A stretch of DNA of 64,000 bases from Flaccisagitta enflata (taxonomy: Eukaryota; Chaetognatha; Sagittoidea; Aphragmophora), in NCBI GenBank assembly GCA_965153355.1, contig OZ231126.1, positions 49,290,001-49,354,000 of the forward strand, written 5' to 3'. Below, piece by piece: positions 9,401-18,200 of this stretch (its first letter is position 1; each line of letters opens with the position of its first letter). The notes below the pieces were generated by a model that was not told the origin of the DNA, made no database searches, and saw only the letters and a program-made list of their open reading frames with translations. Position numbers and translations under genes: made by a program.

Positions 9401-11664
9401 AGAACATTGATCTCAACAAGGTCAAACAAGCTCTTAGCATTCTGGCTAAATCGGAACTGTATAAAGAAGCTGGTGTAGAGATTGTCACAAACAATTTTGA
9501 AAAGCTCGAGAAAATCAATGAGGCCAGTTTGCAAGAGAGCATGAAAGGAATGGAGCTTAGTGGGGAGACCTCATCTTGTAATAAAGGTGAATATGTTGAC
9601 ATTCAAGTGGATGAAGATGATGATGACGATGATTGGGATGAGCTGGGTGACGATTACCCAACCAACATTGGAAATGATGACACGATGATCATTAATGAAA
9701 TAGATGAGCTGCAAGACATGGTGTACGCCAGGAATGATATTTCGGTGGCTCCTGGTGAAGGGGAAACACCTTTGCCCATGACTCTAGATGAACACTGTGA
9801 GGATTTGGCTTACCCAACTCTCAATGCTGGAGAGAAGCCAAAAGAACACCTTGTTCCCATGTCATTCAAGGATAAATGTAAACTCCAGCTCATGCATGAA
9901 GACAACAGATATAGAACGCATCCAACATATCCGTTTTCCATTTTTCGAAAGGCAGAAACGATTCTGCACAAAAACAATATAAACATCAACATGAAGAAAG
10001 GAAAAAAAGTGGATGGAGCGTCTGTAACTGCCAAAGATGTATTGGGTAACGATTTCCAAAACATACTCAAACATGATGGCGGTTACAAGGTACTAGCTTC
10101 TAATCGATGTAGTCCCGCTTACTGGCAAAAGGTAAAGGGAGAAGTGTTTGCAATGGTCCGTCAACTTGGAATGCCGACGTGGTTTCTTACTTTCACTGCG
10201 TGTGAAACTTGGTGGCCCGAGTTGATTCAGTCGTTACAAAGAGATTTAGATGGCAAAATATTATCGGAAGAAGAAATCTACAACATGAGTTGGGAAAAGA
10301 AGGTGGAGTTGATTAGAGGGAATGCCGTTCTGTGCGCGCGTCATTTCAATCATCGCTTTGAAGCATTCCTGAAGACAATTTTGAAAGAAAAACTGCACTA
10401 TGATGGTAATTTAGATGATTACTTCTTCCGCATTGAATTTCAGCAACGCGGCTCTCCACATGTTCACATGATCATGTGGAAGCACGATGCTCCAAAGTAT
10501 GGAATTCAAAGCAACGAAGAGATATCTGAATACATTGACAAGTATGTCAAATGCTCTATCTCCTCTGATGATAAAGAAAATGTCCCAATTCATCTTCGTT
10601 GCCAAATTCATAAGCATACGGAATGCTGTAAAAAGAAAGGGAGAAAAAAATGCAGGTTTAGATTTCCGCGACATCCCATGGACAGAACCAGGATCATAGA
10701 ACCTCTTGATTGGACTGTGTATATCAAGAAAAGATTTCCTGACATTGATGAGGATGTTCAAGAACGTCTCAAAATGCAATTCATTCAGGAGAACAAAGAT
10801 CGCACAGCTCGTATCAAAAAATTTCTTGATGAGATGGATCTTAATGATCCTAAATTTTTCACCATGACATTTCAAGATTACCTCACTGCTCTAGAAATGG
10901 ACTTTGAGCAATACTATATTGCGATTTCCTCAACCTTGAAAAGAGCAGAGGTGTTTATGAAGAGGGATCTCAAAGACGTAAGGGTGAACAATTACAATGA
11001 TGATCTTTTAAAAGCTTGGATTGGGAATATGGATATCCAATACATATTGGATCCATATTCCGTTTGTATGTACGTCATCAATTACATTGGGAAGTCGTAC
11101 CGAGGGATGAGTCGACTCTTACGACAGGTTGTGGCAGATTGTAAGAAGAAAAACTCTTCCCTCAAAACAAAAATGACTCGAATTTGCAAAGAATTTCAGG
11201 GTGCTAGCGAGGTATCTGCTCAAGAAGTAGCCTATGACCTTTGTCAAATGCACAAAACTCAGTCCACTAGGACAAAGGTCTTTATTAACACTTATCCAAA
11301 GAATGAACGGGTTAAAATGCTGAAAAGTAAAGATCAATTGCACATGAAAGACATGAAGGACTACGAAGACATTTTTATAGAAAATCTTCATAGTAGATAC
11401 AGCAAAAGATCAGTAGATGATGAAAAATTGTCCTTGGCGGACTTTGCCTTGGGTGTATCTGGTAAGAAAAGAATTCTTCAATATCACCAATATTCTCCAG
11501 AGATGGACATGGAGAATTATGCAAGAGTTCTTTTGATGTTATTTGTACCATGGCGAAATGAAGATAAGCTGTATGGTGACTTTGATACCTACACTGATCG
11601 TTATCTGTCTTTGAAAGAGTATTTGGAGGGCAAAAAATCTGTGTTGCATGAAATTGACAAATAG
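6490..11664 (+). CDS. Helentron Rep protein, first part: SGNH-like, repeats, DUF6570-like, Helitron Rep
   Basis: 1,724 codons from ATG at 6490. Residues 1-190 look like an SGNH/GDSL hydrolase: block I is ADS with Ser11, block III is GAND with Asn72, block V is DGLH with Asp180 and His183. Basic, low-complexity linkers follow. Residues 603-752 are ten 15-residue repeats. From about 815, two CxxC pairs (CTIC, CNSC) and a conserved-looking tract match the DUF6570-type region of animal Helitrons. From about 1,135 comes the Helitron-like N-terminal/Rep domain. It contains the metal-binding HUH motif HVH near residues 1,324-1,326, a Cys-rich CCKKKGRKKC segment, and paired tyrosines in YVINYIGK near 1,528-1,532 (spacing Y-x3-Y). 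These predict single-strand nicking and ligation. The frame ends at TAG 11662-11664, and the helicase continues in the same frame. Confidence 0.85.
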   Translation: MKTIGLLLADSLMRGCSIAARRLLMKNYGLSELHVRCFPGKTTDQLLGGNGEVHTLMQEKSYDYVFLVAGANDFNRNEDDCHVMKCKMIARVRSDLVHGFCTQYPITKLILAPIPMRRLSKNPSMIHDHPECGSQTWIDTTNNAISLYQSCFTVCPCHSNQVRSVISPPLHKWLPYLTSDGLHLTDGSKGQTDGKLKMVQYLLKPKSKFSLSQDDFPPLPEASGKFSFEPQVAVPKMTRKEKPNRNHFILQCCLAQDVSFRGPIKQAAKQVSKSPVCLPKYAPVLRKKQKKPKKADLWFPPVSDCCFSQPNHLPRAKPRVERVKKVSNKDQHREEQPKKQAKRNIPWYERPEFSCNQSEVSRGRGLLKLKSRTDPSPSIKRTPPQLQKKFERDPNLLIKLQQKLTSFKNQRRPQLKKTYAVKEEHPCPHKDNSNDVAGDDANGIDSGLVDDGVCDELSDEHPKMKIPQPRNFSRGHLKKVMKKIKGFLNPMVKSLSKDSKDIEDKISLTYNSKRGCLIQWEKKDGKIETLVDYFTSQNDDEANSSSGFSQREEISLLLGGKGKRSKSEEARRQKKRREIRAKKLSEAENQELLSKARERMKENYEKNKEKILEDRKLHYDQSKDTILTDRHLHYDQNKDQILTDKQMHYYQNKDQILTDRHLHYDQNKDKILTDKQMHYDQNKDKILTDKQMHYDQNKDQILTDRHLHYDQNKDKILTDKQLHYDQNKDKILTNRQSHYKENQNDILTRKRASYKEKSVTTAKRYKGAKAHQRNLRLARNLKLTTIRMHDESYRVNRKEIISQFQNFYELIKYGPDFICTICNRSLFENQVVKINKKLDTAVKIGGNQYNCRTNKLSFDGYEYICNSCHANLKSEKMPKYAVVNGNELPFVPPEVKSLNEGEERCVAPRVQFMRVQKLGCDRQRGIKSNVVNVPIDLGKLNLQLPCPRLDNQIMQLHFKRKMEYNHDYLAQNIDLNKVKQALSILAKSELYKEAGVEIVTNNFEKLEKINEASLQESMKGMELSGETSSCNKGEYVDIQVDEDDDDDDWDELGDDYPTNIGNDDTMIINEIDELQDMVYARNDISVAPGEGETPLPMTLDEHCEDLAYPTLNAGEKPKEHLVPMSFKDKCKLQLMHEDNRYRTHPTYPFSIFRKAETILHKNNININMKKGKKVDGASVTAKDVLGNDFQNILKHDGGYKVLASNRCSPAYWQKVKGEVFAMVRQLGMPTWFLTFTACETWWPELIQSLQRDLDGKILSEEEIYNMSWEKKVELIRGNAVLCARHFNHRFEAFLKTILKEKLHYDGNLDDYFFRIEFQQRGSPHVHMIMWKHDAPKYGIQSNEEISEYIDKYVKCSISSDDKENVPIHLRCQIHKHTECCKKKGRKKCRFRFPRHPMDRTRIIEPLDWTVYIKKRFPDIDEDVQERLKMQFIQENKDRTARIKKFLDEMDLNDPKFFTMTFQDYLTALEMDFEQYYIAISSTLKRAEVFMKRDLKDVRVNNYNDDLLKAWIGNMDIQYILDPYSVCMYVINYIGKSYRGMSRLLRQVVADCKKKNSSLKTKMTRICKEFQGASEVSAQEVAYDLCQMHKTQSTRTKVFINTYPKNERVKMLKSKDQLHMKDMKDYEDIFIENLHSRYSKRSVDDEKLSLADFALGVSGKKRILQYHQYSPEMDMENYARVLLMLFVPWRNEDKLYGDFDTYTDRYLSLKEYLEGKKSVLHEIDK
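8296..8745 (+). repeat. Ten in-frame 45-bp tandem repeats in the Helentron Rep
   Basis: Ten units of exactly 45 bp encode 15-residue repeats of the form HYDQNKDKILTDKQM. Central units are nearly identical, alternating DRHL and DKQM endings, while outer units are diverged (NYEKNKEK at the start, HYKENQND at the end). The unit is charged, keeps frame, and is probably helical. Confidence 0.95.
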
Positions 11665-14600
11665 ACTTTGGAATCTTTATCAAAAGACCCTGAAATTGAT
11701 GACTTTCAGGATAACATTGTACCATCATTAGACAATGATGAAAGTGCAGCTGCGATGGTGAATGAGTTGCAAAATGATGGAGTCATTGATAAGGAACATG
11801 TTGACCTTGATTTGAAACATAAACTAGGGGAGGATTACTTTAGAAATGAAGATGTAAAAATTAAGAAATGTACTGCCCTTGCGGAAGAACAGAATGCTGT
11901 TTACAGAAGAAGACAGAGAGAAATTTTCTATGACATAATCAGAAGAGTGCAGTTGAGTATTCCTATTCAGATCATGATAATGGGTCCAGCAGGAACTGGC
12001 AAATCAAGATTGTTACAAGCCATAAACATGTGGGTTGACAATTTTTACTCAAATCTAAGGAGTAATGACCCAAACTCTGCCTATTCCATAATATGCGCGT
12101 TTACCGGAAATGCCGCTTTCAACTGTGGCGGTTTGACATTCCACAGCGCTTTAGGCATGAAAATTAACCAAAATCTTTCTGATGATTCTGTTTTTGGATT
12201 GATAAGCGACAAACGATTGCAGCAGTTGATTGATGCTTTTGCCAACATCAAATTTTTATGTGCGGATGAATTTACATATGTAGGGGCTCATATGAATACA
12301 AAAATCAACAAACATTTAAAAACAATAAAACAGACTACGAGTGATTATGGTGGACTTGACGCAGTTTTCTTTGGAGATCCTCGTCAGCTGGGCCCTATGT
12401 TCGATGACTGGATCTTTGAACCTGACAAGAAACATCCTTGTGGCCCTATTGTAGGGGACTTCTTGTTTAAAAGCTTTCAAAGTTTTACTTTGAGTGAGAT
12501 CATGAGACAGGATGATTTGGCTTACATTCAGGCACTAAACGATCTTTCTGATCCATCTTCTCCCATGAAGGCTGAGAGTGTGAAACTCTTTAAGACCCGG
12601 GAAATAAAAGAGGAAGCTATTAGTTATCTACCTAATTGCAGGGTTGATTATTTTCAAGAAAACAAAGATGTTGATCAACACAATCTTGAAACACTTGAAA
12701 AATTAGAAACTGCTAAGTATGACATTGACGCCATAGTCACACTGTTGGGTGATGCAACAAAAGATGTAAAGCAAACTCTTTTGACTAAGATAAAGACTGA
12801 TAATAATCCAAAAGCAACAATGGGTTTGCTTTTGCATCTATCGTTAAAGATTGGTGGCAGATACTTTATCCCCACAAACATTTGCATCAACGATGGTCTT
12901 GTCAATGGAGCGATTGGTACTCTTATGGACATTGACTTCAGCTCTAAAAATCACCCTTTGACATTGTGGGTTAAATTTGACAATGAAAAGGTAGGTGTTG
13001 ATGCCAGATCAAGAATTAGAAATAGCAGTAAGTATGCAAAGAGATGCAACGATGGTTGGACCCCCATTACTAAAGTAACAAAGCAATTTCCAACATCCCG
13101 AATAAAGATATTTGGAATGATAAAGCAATTCCCATTGAGTTATGGGTATGCCTTCACTATCGCTAAATGTCAAGGAAACAACAACATTGGCATACATACA
13201 GTGGTTCATTTGGATAAAAAGGCGTTGTCAAGGAGGGAACAATATGTGGCATTCTCAAGAAGTGATGAATTAGAGAATCTACACATTGTTGGTGCTTTCA
13301 CAGACCCTTACTACAAGGAAGCTGAACGGAGAAAGAAGAAATTTCCATTATTGATCACAGAGGACAAAGTTTGTAATGCGTTTAAAGAACTTGAAGAGAG
13401 AGGGGTTGAATTGGTGTGGAAACCATTGTACAAATTTCCGGGAACAGCATTAAAGCTTGTTTTTCATAATGTGAATAGCATTTTGCCGCATCTTGAAGAC
13501 ATTCTAATGGACTTAAGCACAATGGCGGCAGATGTTTGTTTTTTCTTAGACAGTCGGTTAAAGTCCTCAGATAATTTATCCTTAGATGGTTTTATTTTGA
13601 AAGATCAAATCACCATGGATAACTATTTAAGGATCCCTGGTGGAATTGTGATAATGGCTAAGCCAGATGTCAATGTAGAGATTCTTCAGAAAATACATGA
13701 GAAAACTGATGGATATCATGGAACTGCTATAACCTGCAAGATAGATGGTACAATAATTGTTGCTGTTTATTTCAGTCCAAAGTGCCCTTTAAGCTTTGTA
13801 CACACTTGCATGAAAAAAGCTTTAAACAAATGTAATGATTTTCCAAAGATATTGATAGGGGGTGACTTCAACCACAAGGATGACATAGCATGTTTGTTGG
13901 AAAAAGGATTTAGCAATTGTATAGCCCTCCCAACGACTAAATGGATGACCCGTATTGACCATTTGTATGCCAATTTTGATACAGAGATTTTAGCATGGGT
14001 TAATCCTAGTTACTTTTCTGACCACCATAGTATTGTCGCCATCTTGAATTTGGATGATGACACTATCATGACCGACACTGGAGACAAGCCTCAATTCAAA
14101 GGACAATATGACAGTTTGAAAGACCTTGGTGAAAGTAAGTTGTCTGAAAGATGCGATCATCAACCCATCGATTCTTTTATTGAAGAAAATAGTACTGCAA
14201 CTGGACAAACTAGTTGCATTTCTTCAGCAAAATTCTTTCAGGGATTACAAAACCAACACAATACTTGTTGGTTGAATTCTATTTTTCAGGCGTTGTGGGC
14301 AATTTTTTCAGTTGACATCAAGTTTACAGCTACTGATAGTACTGATATTTGTAGCGCTATATTTAATTGGATATTAAGTAAGGGCAATGTACATTTTGAA
14401 AAACTTGATTTATACACTGAGAAATTATTTGATGTTTCTATCAAACAAGCTTTCTTGATGTCAATCGGAAAATTTGAGGAATGGCGATTGAAGAGTCAAG
14501 AAGATGCTGTTGAGGCGTTTCAAGAGTTAATCAATAATTGTGATAGTTTGTCTCCTTTAGGTCATTTTCAGATTGAAACTTATCATTGTCCAAATTGTGA

Positions 14601-15108
14601 ATCTGAACAATCAATCAGATTGAGAGAAACAATTGTGTCAGTTTTTTTTCATCAAAAATTCATTAAACAAGGTAAATTTGATTTAAATGATGCTTTGAGG
14701 AACTTATTTAATCAGTTTGAAAATTCAGAAAAAGTTTGCAATGAAACAGAATGTAAATTTCAGTGTCTAAGAAAATTAGTGATAGATGGGAAACCAAGAT
14801 TTCTTATGGTGAATTTGAATCGAGCAGGACCAAACAACGCAAAAATCAATACTGCTTGCATAGTTGCTGAAAATTTAGTGATCAACACTACAGAGGGTCC
14901 AACTAGTTTTGAACTTATCTCTGTTATTAAACATATTGGATCTCATGCAAATGCTGGACATTATGTATGTTACAGGAAATCAAGGGATGTGTGGTTTGAA
15001 ATTAATGATGCATCCATTACCTCAACTAGTGTTTTGGCGTTGGAGAAAGCAAATCTCTTCATTTACAAACAGAAGGTATCACATCAGCATCCTGACGCCC
15101 AACAGTGA
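11665..15108 (+). CDS. Helentron protein, second part: PIF1 helicase, EEP endonuclease, USP-like protease
   Basis: Continues the upstream frame directly after TAG. There is no ATG until 11,755, so by itself it lacks a good start. Residue numbers count from 11668. The Walker A GPAGTGKS is near 108-115, the DEAD-like ADEF near 198, FGDPRQLG near 235 and a GYAFTIAKCQG motif near 493, which fits a PIF1/RecD-like helicase. Residues 595-800 resemble the AP-endonuclease-like EEP fold (FHNVNS, GGDFN, RIDHLYA, SDHHS). Residues 855-1,130 carry both halves of a ubiquitin-specific protease (C19) signature: a Cys box NTCWLNSIFQAL, a His box GHYVCYR followed by WFEINDASI, and paired Cys ligands between (CPNC). 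An unusual combination; all active-site residues look present. Confidence 0.85.
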   Translation, partial: TLESLSKDPEIDDFQDNIVPSLDNDESAAAMVNELQNDGVIDKEHVDLDLKHKLGEDYFRNEDVKIKKCTALAEEQNAVYRRRQREIFYDIIRRVQLSIPIQIMIMGPAGTGKSRLLQAINMWVDNFYSNLRSNDPNSAYSIICAFTGNAAFNCGGLTFHSALGMKINQNLSDDSVFGLISDKRLQQLIDAFANIKFLCADEFTYVGAHMNTKINKHLKTIKQTTSDYGGLDAVFFGDPRQLGPMFDDWIFEPDKKHPCGPIVGDFLFKSFQSFTLSEIMRQDDLAYIQALNDLSDPSSPMKAESVKLFKTREIKEEAISYLPNCRVDYFQENKDVDQHNLETLEKLETAKYDIDAIVTLLGDATKDVKQTLLTKIKTDNNPKATMGLLLHLSLKIGGRYFIPTNICINDGLVNGAIGTLMDIDFSSKNHPLTLWVKFDNEKVGVDARSRIRNSSKYAKRCNDGWTPITKVTKQFPTSRIKIFGMIKQFPLSYGYAFTIAKCQGNNNIGIHTVVHLDKKALSRREQYVAFSRSDELENLHIVGAFTDPYYKEAERRKKKFPLLITEDKVCNAFKELEERGVELVWKPLYKFPGTALKLVFHNVNSILPHLEDILMDLSTMAADVCFFLDSRLKSSDNLSLDGFILKDQITMDNYLRIPGGIVIMAKPDVNVEILQKIHEKTDGYHGTAITCKIDGTIIVAVYFSPKCPLSFVHTCMKKALNKCNDFPKILIGGDFNHKDDIACLLEKGFSNCIALPTTKWMTRIDHLYANFDTEILAWVNPSYFSDHHSIVAILNLDDDTIMTDTGDKPQFKGQYDSLKDLGESKLSERCDHQPIDSFIEENSTATGQTSCISSAKFFQGLQNQHNTCWLNSIFQALWAIFSVDIKFTATDSTDICSAIFNWILSKGNVHFEKLDLYTEKLFDVSIKQAFLMSIGKFEEWRLKSQEDAVEAFQELINNCDSLSPLGHFQIETYHCPNCESEQSIRLRETIVSVFFHQKFIKQGKFDLNDALRNLFNQFENSEKVCNETECKFQCLRKLVIDGKPRFLMVNLNRAGPNNAKINTACIVAENLVINTTEGPTSFELISVIKHIGSHANAGHYVCYRKSRDVWFEINDASITSTSVLALEKANLFIYKQKVSHQHPDAQQ

Positions 15109-15136
15109 AAGAAGGTATGACGCTGGAGAAAGAACG

Positions 15137-15184
15137 ATTCAACAATTCATTGTTGAATAGATGAATTAGTTATCTTTGGATAAC
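15137..15184 (+). other. Two hairpins, candidate Helentron 3' terminus
   Basis: Perfect stem ATTCAACAAT/ATTGTTGAAT (15137-15146 and 15149-15158) with a 2-nt loop, 28 nt after the stop codon. Then GTTATC-TTTG-GATAAC (15169-15184), a 6-bp stem with a 4-nt loop. Helitrons and Helentrons end in a short hairpin close to the 3' terminus. The second hairpin has the same size as the family A 3' hairpins and the same outer bases (GTT...AAC) as some of them, and is followed by TA. Confidence 0.5.
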
Positions 15185-15186
15185 TA

Positions 15187-15743
15187 CAGGGTGTTTCACA
15201 TCAAATGATAAATAAGAAAATGATGTCATTCTGCTTCTGAAAATGAGGAAACAATTTTGTAAAAAGATTCATAAAGCTCTTAAACACCAATTTTTCTTGT
15301 AAAAATTTCATTTATTTAAGTTGAGTAGTTTAGCCACAATATAGATTTGAAGTAAAATAAATATTTACAGTCAATGTGTTTTTCATCCTGGAAGCTTTTC
15401 TTTAAATCATTCTCACGTCTAAACGGTTTGAGCTATAGATGCCAGATTGGACTGAAATGAAAGAAAATTAGAATATCTTTTATTTGAGACCAATCTGGCA
15501 TCTGTAGCTCAAACCGTTTAGATGTGAGAATAATTTGAAGAAAAACTTCCAGGATGAAAAACACATTGACTGTAAATATTCATTTTACTTCAAATCTATA
15601 TTGTGGTTAAACTACTCAACTTAAACCAAAGAAATTTTTACATAAAAAAAAGAGTTCAATGTATCTATTTTCAGAATAGTTGTTTTTTTTTAAAAGCAGA
15701 ACAACATTGTTTTCTTATATATCATTTGATGTGAAACACCCTG
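15187..15743. mobile_element. Palindromic MITE with TA duplication, mariner-like
   Basis: The ends CAGGGTGTTTCACATCAAATG and CATTTGATGTGAAACACCCTG are exact complements. TA flanks at 15185-15186 and 15744-15745 give the target duplication. Arms match over nearly the full length (for example ctaaacggtttgagct with agctcaaaccgtttag), with the centre near 15,465. CAGGGTG ends with TA duplication are typical of the Tc1/mariner superfamily. Non-coding. Confidence 0.85.
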
Positions 15744-15749
15744 TACAGT

Positions 15750-16056
15750 GGTTAAGGGGTAACTTTCTAGTAACCCAATCAGGTGAATATCCATAATCTG
15801 TTTGTTTGTGTACTTCAAGCTGTTTGACCTTTTAAGGAAAACAAAAGCCACAGGGAACCAAGGGCAACCCAAGGGGCGGGGGTTACCCTAACAGGTGAAT
15901 GTCCACTATTTTGTCTGTTTATGTATCTCTGAATGCTTGTCCAAAAGTAAAGTGGTTGAGGGGACAACTTTCGAGTTACCCAATCAGGTGAATGTCCATT
16001 TTGCAACTGATGGCCTTCTGTAACGAATGGCTAACTCGGGAGTCACGCCCTTTCTT
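15750..16056 (+). repeat. Degenerate tandem copies, caatcaggtgaatgtcca unit
   Basis: Three related blocks at about 15,755, 15,880 and 15,955 share a ggtaac-ttt-gtaaccc start followed by a caggtgaatgtcca-like segment. A fourth partial copy lies near 16,860, beyond the next palindrome. The origin is unknown. Confidence 0.5.
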
Positions 16057-16675
16057 ACCGGGTCATCCACCTGAGTTGTCGGATTATGTTAAGCTTTTAC
16101 TAAAAAATGGTAGCAGTCATGTATTTGAAATTGATCTAGTCTTAAAGAGAATACTTTGACGTTTTTTGTATCAAAATTTCATCCATTTTGGTCAAGTAGT
16201 TTGTCTATTGCATAGATTTGAAGTAAAAGCTGATGTTCTCCCCGTGCACCAATTTTTCCTGAAAATCAAGAATCTTGCTTGCCTTGATTTTCAATATTTT
16301 TTTCACAAAATCACTCCAAAGAGACCAGATTAGTCTTGAATTAAGGATAAATTGAAAAACAGATATTTGATTTGTTTGAATCGTCCATTACTCAAGGCTT
16401 ATCTGGAATAATGGCTCAGATTACTCAAAAAAGAAATGCAATGTTATCATGAAAAACTTTGGATTTTGATGGAAAATCTGCTCAGTGGGAAAACATGAAG
16501 TTTTACTTCAAACCCTTGTAAAACACAAACTACTTGACCAAAATGGATGAGATTTTGATAGAAAAAACGTCAAAGTATACTCTTTAAGACTAGATCAATT
16601 TCAAATACATGACTGCTACCATTTTTGAGTAAAAGCTTAACATAATCCGACAACTCAGGTGGATGACTCGGTAGC
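16057..16675. repeat. Second long palindrome (foldback element)
   Basis: The arm taccgggtcatccacctgag at the left is matched by ctcaggtggatgactcggta at the right. The inner blocks ttgtcggattatgttaagctttta, ggtagcagtcatgtatttgaaattgatcta and catccattttggtcaagtagtttg all recur in reverse complement on the right side. The centre is near 16,365. No ORF; the family is unrecognised. Confidence 0.8.
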
Positions 16676-18200
16676 TGAGGAAGGTAGGAGGAAATGTCTT
16701 AGCATTTTTAACCATTTTAGAGTGTTGAGTATGTTCAGATATATCTTACCCTTTAGAAAATTGGGTGAGATACATCTAGATGTATTCAGTACCCTAGAAC
16801 AGGTAACAATGTCAATGCATTTTTTCCTATCTTCCATGGCTAGAAAAGGGCGTGGAGTTACCTGACCAGCTGAATGTCCATCAAGTCACGAAGCAAATCC
16901 ACTAATGGTTCCTGAAATTGTTCTTGCATAAATGACTGCTGTACATGACTCAGACGCCACGAAGAGAAGAGATGAAATCCATTCATTCATTCAATCATTC
17001 ATCCTTTCATTTACAGATTTGTTTTTTTAGGCAGACTAGCTTTAAACATCTAGATACCTTGAATACACGCCTAACGTGGTTTTAAGGTTAATGCAAGGTA
17101 GGTAGGTGGAACTCCAACAGTCTCCGCCTTAATGAATGGACCTCAAAGCTTGACTAGTAAATCAGTTTCTTTATAAATAAGTCTTGCAGTTAACTAATTG
17201 TTTTATCAACTTTAAAGGTGGAAATTCTTGCTAGTTTAGAAATTTCATCAATCCTTTAGTCAGTTTACCATCTAAAAAGTTACTAGTTAAGTGACGTTTA
17301 AAGAAAGTAGAAAAACAGCAGTTAATAGTGAAGTAATATCTAAAGACAGTAGAAAACTTGTCCAATCATTAAGGTTGCCTCCACGTGGAGAGTTCTGGCG
17401 CGGAGGAAGGACGTACCAATGTGTCCCTCCTTCCTCTTACAAAAGAGACTATTTCAGATACATTCAAATCAAACATTAAGATCATCAAGAACAGAACAGG
17501 AAACAGACATTGGGCATGGGCTCAAGAGGTGTTTGGCGTATGTTGGACGTTAAAACTATGGAAGAGGACGTCAAACCATTGGCAGCTTCAGGTGGTTGGC
17601 AATAATGTCTATTGTGATAGTAAGAGTGTGGCTGGTTTTGAATGATGATAACAATGAAGCAGACAAGGGTTAACTTTGCTTTAGGAGATAATATGATTCT
17701 GTTCTATCCTTGAGCTATTCTTATTTCTGAATAATCAGGAGAGCAGTTCTGTTGAAAAGAGTGCAAACAGCTCGGAGAAAAAAGCAAGGGAAGGAGAAAA
17801 GATATGGAACTGGCCTCTTGATTGGAATGTCGGCTTCAAGGTTTGGATTTTGTTGTTGTATTGTTGTGGTTTGCAGGTGAATCTTAACGGGAAAGTTTAA
17901 AATTGAGTTGGACTGAACTTATAGTCAGTAAATATTGCATTTAACAGGAATGGGAACATTGCCCTTATTAGATGGATAATGAGGAAACTTGGTGTTGGAA
18001 GCATGGAGAAAGAGTGCAGATCATCTTCAGATGAATCCGATTGTGACACAAAGACAATGAACCGGACAAAGCTGGTTAAAGGGGAAATGCTTCATATACT
18101 TTATAAGATTAATGATACTGAATGACATCCTATATTACCTTCTTTTAGCTCCCTATCAAGCTCTTTGCCCTAGAATATAGATGGTTGATACTATCTGACA
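16676..18200. other. Unrecognised sequence without supported genes
   Basis: Only short ORFs (up to 86 codons) without motifs. An attcattcattcaatc simple run lies near 16,980-17,005. Nothing else could be assigned. Confidence 0.4.

Larger units (their letters stand above)
6380..15184 (+). mobile_element. Autonomous Helentron (Helitron2-type rolling-circle transposon)
   Basis: One long coding frame runs from 6490 to 15108. Its domain order (DUF6570-like, HUH Rep, PIF1 helicase, EEP endonuclease) is that of animal Helentrons, with SGNH-like and USP-like domains added at the two ends. The 3' border is inferred from two hairpins right after the stop codon, the second ending at 15,184 next to an inserted MITE. 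The 5' border is not defined by sequence; I place it between the GA tract and the start codon. Helentrons transpose by nicking and strand transfer through paired tyrosines. The single in-frame TAG may make this copy inactive. Confidence 0.8.
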
